A stretch of DNA of 64,000 bases from Nepenthes gracilis (taxonomy: Eukaryota > Streptophyta > Magnoliopsida > Caryophyllales > Nepenthaceae). Within the stretch, counting starts at the first letter, position 1; each line of letters begins with the position of its first letter. The stretch lies in NCBI GenBank assembly GCA_033239525.1, contig BSYO01000002.1:17394626-17458625 (forward strand), written 5' to 3'. Shown in pieces: positions 33,847-45,137 of the stretch. The notes beneath the pieces are model-generated. The model was not told where the DNA came from. It did not search any database and saw nothing but the letters and a program-made list of their open reading frames with translations. The translations under genes and the position numbers were made by a program.

Positions 33847-34413
33847 TTACTTAAAAGAATCATTAGATTGACATCCTTTAACCTCATTAATCAATTTTGG
33901 CTGAACTTTTAGATGCGCTAGAATCATCCGCTTCCCATGAACATAGTGCTGGACATCATAGTTTATGAGACAATCCAGCATCTTCATTTGCTTAACCTGC
34001 ATTCTAGCTAGCATCCCAGGCTGCCTACTTAACGCGTCGGCAACCACGTTGGCCTTCCCTGGCTCATATCGGATTTCGCAGTCATAATCTTTCAGAAATT
34101 CAATCCATCGCCTCTGCCTCATATTTAGTTCCTTCTGGGAAAACAAATATTTTAGATTCTTATGGTCGGAGTAGACCAAGAATCTTTCACCATATAAGTA
34201 ATGCCTCCAGATTTTCAATGCAAACACCACTGCGGCCAATTCTAGGTCGTGAGTTGGGTAATTCCTTTCATGGTCCTTCAACTGTCGCGACCCATAGGCA
34301 ATTACCCGACCGTGTTGCATTAGAACACAGCCCAATCCAATCTTCGAAGCGTCGCAGTAAACAATCAGTTCTCCTGACTCATTTGGAATGAGTCGACTGG
34401 AGAGCGAAGTCAA
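33847..34413 (-). pseudogene. Element B RNase H domain
   Basis: It would degrade RNA in the RNA/DNA hybrid during cDNA synthesis. One open frame of 188 codons reads [18 protein letters not shown], then the [20 protein letters not shown] block and [13 protein letters not shown], ending with [11 protein letters not shown]. The acidic residues expected in RNase H are present. It overlaps the RT frame by a few bases in another register, so it is cut off from RT by a frameshift and is only locally intact. Confidence 0.88.
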
Positions 34414-35397
34414 TAGGTCTTTAAGTGTCGGAAGCTCTCTTCACAATCTTTGGTCCACTCGAACTTGGCATCCTTCTTAGTTAATTGAGTGAGTGGCACG
34501 GTGATTTGAGAAAAGTTCTCCACAAATCGTCTATAGTATCCAGCCAGGCCTAAGAAACTTCGCACTTCAGTCACAGAAGTTGGCCGGTTCCACTTTACAA
34601 CTGCTTCCACCTTCATAGGATCGATAGAGATTCCTTCCTTGGAGACGACGTGTCCAAGGAATCCTACCTCTTCCAACCAAAACTCGCACTTCTTCAACTT
34701 GGCGAACAACCGATGCTCCCTAAGAATCTGAAGTGTAGTGCGTAAATGTTCCTCGTGTCCCTCAAAGCTTTTCGAGTACACAAGGATGTCATCAATAAAT
34801 ACAATCACGAACTTGTCCAGGTATGGTTGGAAAATTCGATTCATCAGATCCATAAAAACAGCCGGAGCATTGGTCAACCCAAAAGGCATTACTACTTAAT
34901 TCATAGTGCCCATACAGTTCGAAACGCGTCTTTGCTATATCCTCCTTGCGGATCCGGAGTTGATGATACAGGATCTAAGATCGATTTTGAGAATATGCAA
35001 GCTCCTTGTAGCTGATCAAGGAGATCATCAATCCTTGGCAGAGGATATTTGTTCTTGATGGTGATTTTATTTAATTCTCGATAATCCACACATAATCTCA
35101 TGGTCCCGTCCTTCTTTTTGACAAAAAGAACAGGTGCTCCCCATGGTGACACACTTGGCCTGATGAAACCTTTATCTAGTAACTCAGCAGTTGTTGTTTC
35201 AACTCTTTGAGTTCAGCCGGTGCCATTCGATAGGGTGGTTTGGATATCGGTGCCGAACCTGGTATCAATTCCACACCAAATTCTAACTCTCGTTGGGGTG
35301 GCAATCCAGGTAAATCATCGAGTGAATACGTCTTCAAATTCCCGTACCACCGGAATCTCTCTAGCCGCAGATTCTTGATTTTGAGATACACTAGCAA
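34410..35397 (-). pseudogene. Element B reverse transcriptase, frameshifted
   Basis: RNA-directed DNA polymerase domain. Blocks in order: [12 protein letters not shown] and [16 protein letters not shown] (35180-35330), [20 protein letters not shown] and [14 protein letters not shown] (34960-35150), [18 protein letters not shown] and the catalytic FIDDIL (34782-34799), then [15 protein letters not shown]. The part after LQGACIFSK is out of frame by small deletions. Compared with F at 47020-47110, single bases and a triplet are missing. The catalytic residues are kept, but the protein is not translatable in one piece. Confidence 0.9.
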
Positions 35398-35521
35398 AGG
35401 CTAGATAGGCTTGGCATCCATCACTAATCGATGATCGGCATGAAGAGCCGAAATAAAGCGAGATGCTTCCTTTCGTCGAACACCTTGAATGTGGAAAGGC
35501 TTGTTTCCAGAATGGTGAATT

Positions 35522-35872
35522 CTACTCTTTTAGGAAATAAATCAATCTTGGCATGATATCCGGCCAACTACCCATCCCCAAGATCGCATCAAAGTCTTTC
35601 ATTTCCAGTAGAAACCAAATCAACAGCATAAAGAATTCATTTACTTTTATTGGGCATCTTAAAATGCTATATTTAATATTACTTTTGACGACCACTGTTG
35701 GTGAGGCAACCATTAATGGGTATTCAAGAACTTTGGGAAGGGTCGTCGATGCTTGAAAATTCATGAGAAACAAAAGAATGCGTGGATCCAGAATCAAAGA
35801 GTACGTGACAAGAGATGCCACAGATAGAAAGTGTACCTTCTACCACCTCCGTAGACTTTTCCCCGCTCCTTT
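35522..35872 (-). pseudogene. Element B aspartic protease, frameshifted
   Basis: Aspartic protease that would cut Gag-Pol. The active site LFDSGSTHSFVS can be read near 35787-35795 with D-S-G intact. The following LEYPLMVASPT and FDAILGMGSWPDIMPRL blocks lie in another frame. Confidence 0.82.
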
Positions 35873-36859
35873 TTAAATAGCAAACACTTTGGCTGGAATA
35901 GGAGACTTAACTCCTGGAGCTTGTTTAGCGACCGGACAATCTCTGATCATATGTCCCGCCTGCCCACAGTTATAACAAACTCCTAGCTTCTTGTAGCAAG
36001 GCTTTCCACCATATGATCTCCTGCAATGATCACATACATCATTAGCCGCAGTGCGAGAATTCTGCACCGATCGGCTCTGTTCCCCGCCGAACCTTGATGG
36101 TCTCGCCTTCTTAGAAGGCACTTCACTAGCACTGACCTTGGATGCCTGACTGAAAGTCCTTTGTCTAGACATCGCTCCTCTTTCCAATTCTTTCTCATAG
36201 ATAACCGCCTTTGCAAGCACCTCTCCATAAGTTGTCAACGTCAGAGTGGAAAGGTGTCTTCTGATATCATCTCGTAATCCTTGAAAGAATCGTCTGACCT
36301 TCCTCTCCTCATCTTCCACCATGAAAGGGGCATAACGAGATAATTCAGTAAATTTCGAATCATACTCTGCCACCATGCGATTTCCCTGCCTTAGGCGAAG
36401 GACTTCATTCTCCTTCGCCCACGAAGATTTTGGGGAAAGTATTTTTCCAGAAAGCCATTTTCAAACATCTCCGGCCTAATCTCCCGATCGGCATGTTAAA
36501 CACCCCTTTTCGCATCTCCCACTGGTGGTGTGCTTCCCCACTTGACTTATGAGTGGCATAAAGCACCATATCCCCAGCAGGGCATTTGATTACAGCAAAT
36601 ACCTTCTTCAGTCGCTGAATCCATGTTTCCGCCTTCAATGGATCGGGTTCCCCTAGGAATTCAAGGATCCGTTCATTGGTAAATCGATCGTAGACCGACC
36701 TTTCCTGATCGACAGGATTGGGGTGGTCACCGGAGTTGGTGGAGTGGTCGGAGTCAAAGCTTCTATGACTTCGGCCATTCTGTCTAGTAGGTTCGCATAT
36801 CTTGCCTCACGATCAATAGTGTTGTTAACCTGATCATTTCTCCTTCCTCTGTTAGACAT
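35873..36859 (-). pseudogene. Element B gag, frameshifted
   Basis: The start codon is at 36859 (MSNRGRRNDQVNN). Blocks NLLDRMAEVIEAL, WIQRLKKVFAVIKCP, DAKFTELSRYAPF-like and RRFFQGLRDDIRRHLSTLT lie in three frames. The zinc knuckle C-YNC-GQAGHMIRD-C is at 35936-35977, after a second Cys/His cluster (CDHCRRSYGGKPC). Just upstream of the start codon is TTTTCAG (36874) preceded by ACTAAC, an acceptor-like site. The translation start is well supported by F, which shares MSNRGRR. Confidence 0.88.
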
Positions 36860-37020
36860 GGCTGCGGTAACGTCTGAAAAGAGCAATTTCGTTAGTTAAA
36901 AACAATACTATCATATTAGTTTTTTTAGCCTAAAGCGTATGGATGACACTCTTCTTGCAAACACTAAACTTGTCCTAAGTTTCCGTGTTGATTCAAATTA
37001 TCCTAAAGCATCTCAGTTTC

Positions 37021-37032
37021 TCTCTGATACCA
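37021..37032 (-). other. Primer binding site of element B
   Basis: TGGTATCAGAGA on the minus strand sits two bases from the 5' LTR end. It matches the initiator tRNA-Met complement almost perfectly. Confidence 0.93.
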
Positions 37033-37034
37033 AC

Positions 37035-39515
37035 TGTGACGACCCGACTTTTTTTTTTATCATCAAAAGCCGTCGTCAATACTAATTCATATAATAAATA
37101 GATGAGCATAAAAATTTTTCTTATCTTTATTCACACCCGAGATGCATTCTAAAAATAAATAATTTCATAAATCCCAAAAGTGTCACGGAAACATTCTAAC
37201 ATTCATAAGCAGCGGAATCAAAATTACAAGTTTCCTCAAACAAAATAAACAAAACTCCAAAAAAATCTGCTCCAGCCAGCATAACCATAGGACTCTACTC
37301 AATTTCATCCTCCATAAGCTTGTCATCTGAAAATTTGCAAGAGTGAGCTTACAAAGCCCAGCAGGATACTCACATGCAGAAATCACAAGCATACATATAA
37401 TCAAAGTATAGATCTTAATATAAATAAAATCATTATATTGTTTCTTTCTTGGTTCATATTCTTTTCATCTTATCTTCATCAAAATCATTCGGAATTCATA
37501 TAATCTTTAGGGACCGGACGGGAGCGAACAACATCGAGGACGGGTTGTGTGCTACCCCACAACCTAAAGCCGTATCCCCTCATTATGCTCCCCGGGGCGG
37601 AGGTAATGCCTTTAACCCGGCATACGGGGCCATAGTCCAGAGTTCTTATGCCACCAAAATGTCCCCTCCCGTGGCCCAGGAGGCATCCTCGAGTGTCACT
37701 CCAATATCCTTCATCCATCTTTAACAGCAAGTTTAATGGAAACTCGGTTCTTGGTTCGTGTTCTTTATTGGCCATATATCATAGTTCAAAAGTCGGAAGA
37801 GTTCCACTTGCTGTCCATAATCCATAAGTTTTCTTATTCTTTACTGAAGTTCATATCATCAAAGCCGAAGCTCATTTTTTCAAAGCAAACATCCGAAGTT
37901 AATTTTTCCGAAGCTCTTTTTAATATGTAAGCCAAAGTCCAGAAATGGAAAGCTAAGTTCATTGCCGGAGTTAATTTCTGGCCGGAGTTCATTTCCTTTA
38001 ATCAAAGCCGGGTTAGTTTTCTTTCAAAACCGGAGTTCGGTGTCTTTCAAAACCGGAGTTCATTTACTTTAGTCAAAGCCGGAGTTCATTTCTTTTAATC
38101 AAAGCCGAAGTTCTTTATTTATGAAGGACGGAGCACAATTACATTATGCTCCAAAAGTCGGAAGTTCTTTAATCAGGGACGGAGTGCCGTTTTTTTTTCT
38201 TTTTTTTTTTTTAAAAGACGGAGGACTTGGACAGAGCTCTAGACGGACGGAGTGCTTTTGTTTTAAAGAAATCCGAAGGGCCTTTCTTTTTGAAAGTCCG
38301 GAGTGCTTTCTTTGTACAATCAGAAGTATTTTTCTTTTAAAATCCGGAGTGACTTGTCTTTAATAAATAATCCGGAGCTCAAGGGACGGAGTGGCTTTTC
38401 TTTTAAAATCCAGAGCTCAAAGGGACAGAGTGGATTTTTTTTTAAAATCCGGAGCTCAAAGGACGGAGTGGCTCATTGACGGAGTACACTTCTTTTCCTT
38501 ATTCCGGAGTGCTTAAAGTCCGAAGTTTATTAAATACAAAATTTACTAAAGGCCGGAGTTCATTTTTACAGTGGACAGAGCATACTAATCAAAGGGCCGG
38601 AGTTCATTTTATTGCTACAGTAGGCCGGAGTTCATTTTTCAAAACATAAGGCTGGAGTTTCTTTTCACAAAAGACGGAGCATATTATTCAAAGGGCCGGA
38701 GTTCATTACAGTAAGCCGGAATTCATTTTTGCTTCCTGTAAGGACGCCGCAGTTCATTTTCTTGAATCCAAATATTTACTTTGACAGAATGTTGACAGAA
38801 CATTTTCTAAAATCATGCATAACAGAATTTCATTTAAACATGCATTTCAGAGCGAACAGTAAAAATCATACTTAAACAGAATATCATATAATTTCATATT
38901 AACATAAATAAACATGAATTTTAGAAATAGGGTGAGTATCTTGCCTGAGTTCGTTTCTACTTTTCCTTAACTTTTGGCCTTCTACTTTTAGGAGAGTTTC
39001 TAGTGGTGCCTTATTCCTGAGGCCCTAAGACCCTTATTTATAGCCCTAAGTTTGGTGGCCCTCATTTATAATTTTTTCCTATTTTTCAACGTTGTTATAA
39101 ATTATCCTACATTTCCCATGAGAATTAGCTTTCCAACACGTATCGGGAACTGCAGACATTCAATGCTGCTCCTTACCCAAAATTCTGCCTTAACTGTGAC
39201 CGAACTTCTTCAACAAGTCCGGACTCACATTTTACTTCGGAAATCCGGAGTGATCCGGACACGTTTTCACGTCGGGAATCCGGAGTGTTTTCTTTCAGCA
39301 AATCCGCACGCGTTTTTACTCTGGAAATCCGGAGTTCATTTACCAAGGGAAATCCGGACTTCTTTTATTTTGGGAATCCGGACTGCATTAAGGAAATCCG
39401 GACAGTAATTTCCTCAATGCCAATTCCGGACTTCTTCACCTTTGGATTTCCGGTCAACGGGCGTTGACTGGACCTGATGGTTAAAATTTCCTTATTCAAA
39501 TTTTGGGTCGTTACA
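37035..39515 (-). mobile_element. Element B 5' LTR (2481 bp)
   Basis: Collinear with the 3' LTR. TATAAATA at 39035-39042, donor CAG|GCAAGAT at 38944, hairpin 2 at 37543-37564, acceptor TTTTCAG|ATGAC at 37327. Its U3 end (39150-39420) keeps repeated aaatccgga words that are broken in the other LTR. Confidence 0.95.
37327..38944 (-). other. Putative GC-AG intron inside the B 5' LTR
   Basis: Donor CTCAG|GCAAGAT and acceptor GCTCACTC ... TTTTCAG|ATGAC. This copy is the promoter LTR of the youngest element and so the best place to look for spliced RNA. Confidence 0.57.
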
Positions 39516-39861
39516 CTTCCGTAGGTTCATAGTTCTGCTTCTGCTATATGTTTTTGGGATTCTGTACAAGTCCTAAATAGTATCTCTTATTCTGAACTAT
39601 TAGTATAGTGGATAAGAAATATTGAATGTAAGCCATAGAGAATTATACGGCGTCTGTGCATTCTGTGTTATCGATGAGATGTTTGTGGATGGATACTATT
39701 CTGCATATTTACTTGTTTTATTTAGATTATGTTTCTGTTTATCCCAATTTTAGGGGAAACTCTACCCGTTTTTTCCTAGAACCTTAAGTTGAGACTTGGG
39801 CTTCTATTCTTGTTTTCTGTAATGATAGAAGTTTCTGAGGAAAATAAACCATTCTGTCACA

Positions 39862-42104
39862 TTCTAATTCTCATAGGACCCTCTATCAGTAGATTACAGA
39901 ATAGAATCCAAATCCCAACTTAAGGTTCTAAGGGAGAAACCAGTAGAGTCTCCCCTAAAATTGGGCTAAACAAAAACATAAACGTGAATAAAACCTGTCT
40001 AACATAATTAGTATATGCACACAACTATATAATTACCACATTAAATCCTACAACACACATTCATAGGACCACATATGCCATCCATGACTCTAATTCAACA
40101 ACCCTATCTATTATATCAAAATCCATACATGTGATGCCATCTAGGACCTGCACAAAATCAAAAGAACAAAATAGCATAAGCAACTATATAAACCTGCGGA
40201 AGCATAATTACTAATCCGACAAAATTTAGAATGAGTATTAACCATCAATACATAATTTCATCCATAATTGAGACATTTACAAGCAAAACTATAAGATTTC
40301 CTAGAAATCTTCAGAATGGCTTCAAGGCTCCAAATCTTCCTTACTAAGCTCTAACTATGCCTGATCGTCCGATATAGAGATATCTTCTATATATCTTTAT
40401 CTGGAGGAAAAAAAAACAGTGAGTTGAAACTCAACAAGGTATTAAAATATGCAGAATATAATACTTTCATACGAAACATAATTGCAGTAAAACGATATCG
40501 GGGCATACAAAGCATAAATGAAATGAAGCAGTGATTACAGAAACATTAATAGTATATAAATGTAAAAAGTCATAGAAACTCCAAGGAATAGAATCAGGTA
40601 CAAAAATCATGAGAAAAGTATAATTCTATATGAATAGGTTTATATAATCATATTTCATGCTTTCATGTAAAACATAAATACACTAGAACAGAAACCACAA
40701 TAATCAGGAGAACGGAGGCATCCATGGAAATAAGAATAAAGCATAATTCCGTTTAAACATGCATCAAAAATCATGAATTAGTATAATCATACTTCGATAA
40801 TCATAAATTGGCAAAACATGCTTTAGATGTTGGAAAACAGTATCAGTTCTATAAATTTTAAAAAATCTCTTTTTACTACCAAGAGGACCAAACTAGTAGA
40901 CCCTACTAGCCAATGAGACAAGTAATTGAGGATAGATTGTGATCACTCCACACAATCTAAGGTCAGTATCGGTTATCCCTTCTCGTGGGATATATCTTTT
41001 CTCATGGGATTATATACTAATACCTCCCAAAAGCTGGTAAATTATGTACTAATACCTCCTGAAGGATGGTAGATCATTTGAATTCCACCCTCTAAAACTA
41101 ACGCTCTGAAGAAAGGCGGACCAGATGTAATTCAATGGATAGAGTTATCCTCAATTACTACCATAACGTTCTAAGACATGTCAGAGAATCTAATCTAATT
41201 GTATTTCAAACCTGGGTCCTAATTAACAGTATCAAAAAGCTTATAATCTATTGTTCTTCAAAAAATCAGTCAGAATTTGATGATTAAACCTTCAGTAATT
41301 CTCAATAACTTAACAGTGCAGTTCCATGTAAAATTTTTAGTTACAAATCATAACATTGGCAGTATCTCATTATAAATTAACATTTACATATCAGAAATTT
41401 TGGAATAAAATCATTAAATCCCTTCATTTTCGTGCTGAGGCTTTTGCAAAACAGTCCGGAAGATAAACGAATACTAAATGCATGTATTTTCATGAAATCA
41501 AAGGTATATATCACAGTACACATTAGTAAACAAGAAATATGTCTGATTAATAAGGAGAAATATGCTTCATTTACAGTAAACATGCCGAATCATGGATTTA
41601 AAGCATAAATAAATTATCTGAGATACTAAAACACTGTAAAAACGATATATAACGTCCGAAGTACACTTGCCTGAGCCCGATCTACCATTATTTTTACCCG
41701 AATCGGAGTCAAACGGCCGGATTTCTCTTTCTCTCTTCCCCTTTCCCTCTTCTCTCCCTCCGTTGTCTGCTGGAACCATCGTAAAAATGGCTGAGCAAAA
41801 CGCGCTCGGCCTTTTAACTTGACATTGGTTCTACAAATGTGCACCCGGGTGGCGCTCGAGCAGTCCTCGAGTGCCACCCATCATAAACCCTCGCTTCCGC
41901 TTTGCCTTGGGCGTGCCCTCGAGCGCTACTTGCACATTTTGGCACTTGATAACCGCTAGAGCGGCCATCAGGAGCGAGGCTACTTTTTACCCATTTCACA
42001 TCATTTTTTTTCGGAATCAAATTTTTTCACTATATTTAAGCCTAAATATGATTTTCATCTACATAATTATTCCATAATCATCACGCTCAGGGATAGGGAT
42101 ATTA
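39862..42104 (-). mobile_element. Inverted P-family LTR M2 (about 2.24 kb)
   Basis: Tail-to-tail with P2. The first 100 bp form a clear inverted repeat with 39738-39850 (e.g. ccttaagtt against aacttaagg). Acceptor CCTCCAG|ATAAAG at 40401, hairpin 2 at 40935-40957, donor CAG|GCAAGTG at 41670, CTCGAG-rich U3 at 41845-41970. The outer end (cagggatagggata) lacks the final TCACA and meets M3. Confidence 0.8.
40401..41670 (-). other. Putative GC-AG intron inside LTR M2
   Basis: Donor CTCAG|GCAAGTG at 41670. Acceptor CAACTCACTG, T-rich tract, CCTCCAG|ATAAAG at 40401. Length 1270 bp. Confidence 0.55.
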
Positions 42105-43197
42105 TACGGACCACATATAACTCCATGAACAAAGTTATCCTCGATTACTACCTTAACGTTCTAAGACATGCCGAAGAATTTAACCTGACTGTATATCAGT
42201 CCTAGGTCCAAATTAACAGGATCAAGAATATTTTTCTTCCTATTTCTTAACTTAGAACTTATTAAACTTCAGAAGTCAGTCAGAATTTTATAGTAACTCT
42301 TCAGTATAGTTCTGAAATACATAGTAATTTATCATTATATTTCCGTGTAAAGTTTTCAGTCATAAATCACCACATGGACATTATCTCATTATAAATCAAC
42401 TTTTATATATCAAAAATTATGAATTAAAACCATAAAATCCCTTCATTTTTGTAGTTAGGGTTTTGCCAAACCTTTTGGATGTAAAACAGACACTAAATAC
42501 AGATTTACATAAGAAATCAGGGCTATATATTGTCATACATGTAGATAAACATGAAATCTGTCCGATTAATCAGGAGAAATATGATTTATTTACAATAAAC
42601 ATGGAGAAACATAGATTTAATGCATAAACACAAATTTAGAGATATTAAAACACTGTAAAAACGCTAAATAACGTCTGAAGTACACTTGCCTTAGCCTGCT
42701 TTACCATTATTTTCAGTCAGATCGGATCACAACGGGTGAATTTCTCCCTTCTCTTTGTCCCCCTTCCTCCTTCCCTCCTTTGTGCCTGCTGTAGTCATTC
42801 TGCTTCAACAAACCCCAAAATCCCTCTTTAAAAACAAAGAAAAACTGATCACGTGCATGACACATGACTGGCGCTCGAGTGCTAGTCGAGCAGCCATCAA
42901 GCACTCACTTACGCATTTTTGGGCCTAGGTTGGCGTTTGAGCGCTGGTTGAGCGCCAACCTCGTAGCCTACTCCCACTTCCATCCCACCTCGGGTGAGCC
43001 TTGAATGGTCCTTGAGACTTTGCACCTTCTTTGGCGCTCGAGCAGCCATCAAGTGCCGGTCCCTTTTTTTCTTCCCTCTTTTCCACATTTTCTTATTTTG
43101 CTTCAGTATTTTTTTATCCATTGTTCTCGAACCTAATCATAATCATCATCAATTTAATCACTCCATAATTATCAGGTTTCGGGATCGGAATCTCACA
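42105..43197 (-). mobile_element. Inverted P-family LTR fragment M3 (5' half)
   Basis: It begins at hairpin 1 (42117-42138, ataact/agttat), has donor AAG|GCAAGTG at 42689 and repeated GCGCTCGAG-like U3 motifs (42870-43060), and ends gaatctcaca at 43197. The part from hairpin 2 to the LTR end is absent and may be M1. Confidence 0.78.
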
Positions 43198-44888
43198 AGA
43201 GACACATGGCATATTTGAGGACTAACATGTATCAAATTTCACCAAATAAAATAAGGATAAGTCGCAATATAGGAGGGCAACACATCAACTTGCATGCAAG
43301 CTGATTCAGCATAAGGCCACCGAGAAACTTGACACCTAATGGGGTAGGTGGAACGCTCCAATTAATCCAAGAAATTTACAGCATATAATAGATAAGGTTA
43401 ATTATTCACCAAAAAAGAGAGAAAAAATCGGAGTACAAAGCAAAGGAAAAGCAGAGAAAAAAATAGAGAACCAAAGCCAGAGTATGGAGAATGACTCGGT
43501 TGGCAGCTGAACTTCAAAATTAAATTAAAAATATTTCCAGGAAAGAACTCTTCTCCCACATTGATTTGTTGTTAAATTCTTGATATTAATTTGAAGTATT
43601 ATTGGTTCAATACTTAAAAATCCTACCGAAATCATGCTAGAAGGAGCAAAGTTCAGCAACAAGTCAAAATGGGACTCTGTTGCTGAATTCTGTTGCACCA
43701 TACTGATGTCTGAATTTTTACATACCTTATTTGATCAATTCATACCATGAGAATTTTACTGGACATACTTTAATATGTTAGCTAAATCACCATATTTGTT
43801 TTCCGGAATAATCCTTGCCGTTACCATGCTAGAATAGCAAAAATTCAGAAACATGTATCATGAAGTTGGTTCTGCAACCTGCTATTATGTTTGCTAATAT
43901 GCTAACTTTTACATACTCTTAATGGCCGATTTAACCAGTGAAAATTTTAGTGAAGAAACGTTAATATATTGTCTAAATCAGAATATTTTTATTTTGGAAT
44001 AATTCTCATGAATTAGGCCAGATTCTAAGTCAACAGACAGTTTGAACCAAGAAAATCAGGGACTGCTGTTGGTGCTGATTTTCATCACGTTTTTGATCGA
44101 TTCAAGCACTATAAAAGTTAGTATAGGAACTTTAATGAACCCTCTAACATGTCATAAAGTTGATTTAAAACTATCTCTTAAAAATCTGACCGGTTCAGCC
44201 TCAAGAAAATTGAGTAAACCGAACCGGCTAGATTGCACCAGAATGCCAGAAATGGCAGTTCAGGGAAATTAGGCCAAACTGGCCTCCGTCTGACCACCAA
44301 ACCGGCTCAAACTTGGTCACTAATTAGTTAATATCCTTATTAAGATTGTATAAAATTGGCTCATGAAAATAGGTCGAATGAACCACCGAACCGGATCCCC
44401 AAATGAACAGAAAATTTCACCTCTGCATCCTTGCCGATGTTGATGCAAATCTGGCAGTCCACTTTGGTGGACTGAACCGGCCATGAACCGGTTGAACCAG
44501 AAGCCAATCCAGACGTATTTTCTAGCACTGAGGTTGAACTATCACCATGTAAAATGGTTTCTGAAAATTCCTCGATATGGTCACTAAACCGGACCTCATA
44601 TCAGAACCTAGATTGAACTTCAGCAGTTTACTAAAATCTTGAATTTCAGCCCATGAAAATGGGCTGAACCGGGCCCCAATTCGGCTGAACCAGCAGCAAA
44701 GTATCTTAAGTATGTTAAAATGATATTAAAGTATCAACTTGTAAAATTTGGTAGGATTTAACAACCAAACTAGATCCCAAAATGACAACCGAACCATACC
44801 CTGCATCTTTGTTGATGCTGTAGCAAGGTAGTTCAGAAAATAGATTAAATCAGCTATGTACCGATTGAACCAATAGTCGGCCAGGCCA
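43198..44888 (+). mobile_element. Element C 5' LTR, piece 2
   Basis: Collinear with 55050-58995 of the 3' LTR once solo LTR G is removed (ggactaacatgta, gcatgcaagctgattcag, catgctagaaggag, gccgatg/ctgatgcaa). No gene. It ends at ggcca, the TSD of F. Confidence 0.85.
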
Positions 44889-45085
44889 TGTAACGTCCCC
44901 GGCGCATCCGCATGACGATATTGTCCGCTTTGGGTTGGGGGAACTTCACGGCGTCCAGGCCATCACGCAGCCCGCACGGTTTTGTTCCTGGCAGACGAAA
45001 ACTTAGGATAGGATTAGTTACAGAGAAGGGTGGGGTTGGTTTTCCTCATACTCTGGACAGAGTAAATTGTGATAGTCACCCATGC
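44889..45085 (+). other. Foreign or replaced 5' end of element F
   Basis: The first seven bases equal the start of the 3' LTR. The rest (e.g. gacgatattgtccgctttgg, cccgcacggttttgttcc) does not match it. From memory this resembles short LTR/TRIM-like plant repeats, which I cannot verify. From about 45085 on, the sequence (actaacgaaactg, tttcag) matches the region just before gag in B. Confidence 0.6.
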
Positions 45086-45137
45086 CTAGTTGACTAACGA
45101 AACTGTTATTTCAGAAATCAAGGTCATCACTGAAGTC

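Larger units (their letters stand above)
29927..39515 (-). mobile_element. Element B: full-length chromovirus insertion (9589 bp)
   Basis: Complete structure on the minus strand: 5' LTR 37035-39515, PBS 37021-37032, gag-pol remains 32620-36859, polypurine tract at 32421-32432, 3' LTR 29927-32419, flanked by TSD cttcc. Most of the two LTRs look nearly identical, so it is the youngest insertion in the cluster. Yet gag and pol carry many frameshifts. It was therefore either moved in trans, or the sequence contains indel errors. Domain order and the integrase tail place it among Del/Tekay-like chromoviruses, related to F. Confidence 0.95.
27992..39861 (+). mobile_element. LTR P2 (2276 bp in two pieces, split by element B)
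   Basis: Pieces 27992-29926 and 39521-39861 join into an LTR collinear with P1 and only 3 bp different in length. Donor CAG|GCAAGTG is at 28484, hairpin 1 at 29154-29175, hairpin 2 at 29308-29330, acceptor TCCTCCAG at 29709. The TATA position is degraded (gttttaaggg near 28338). Element B sits in the exon-like 3' part with TSD cttcc. The end (attctgtcaca) meets inverted LTR M2 directly. Confidence 0.87.

Noticed and set aside
37183..37404. Short open frame starting with ATG at the putative exon 2 start (CAG|ATG in A, B, E, F)
   Set aside because: The ATG recurs, but the reading frame behind it is different and short in each family (a stop after three codons in A), so no conserved peptide is supported.
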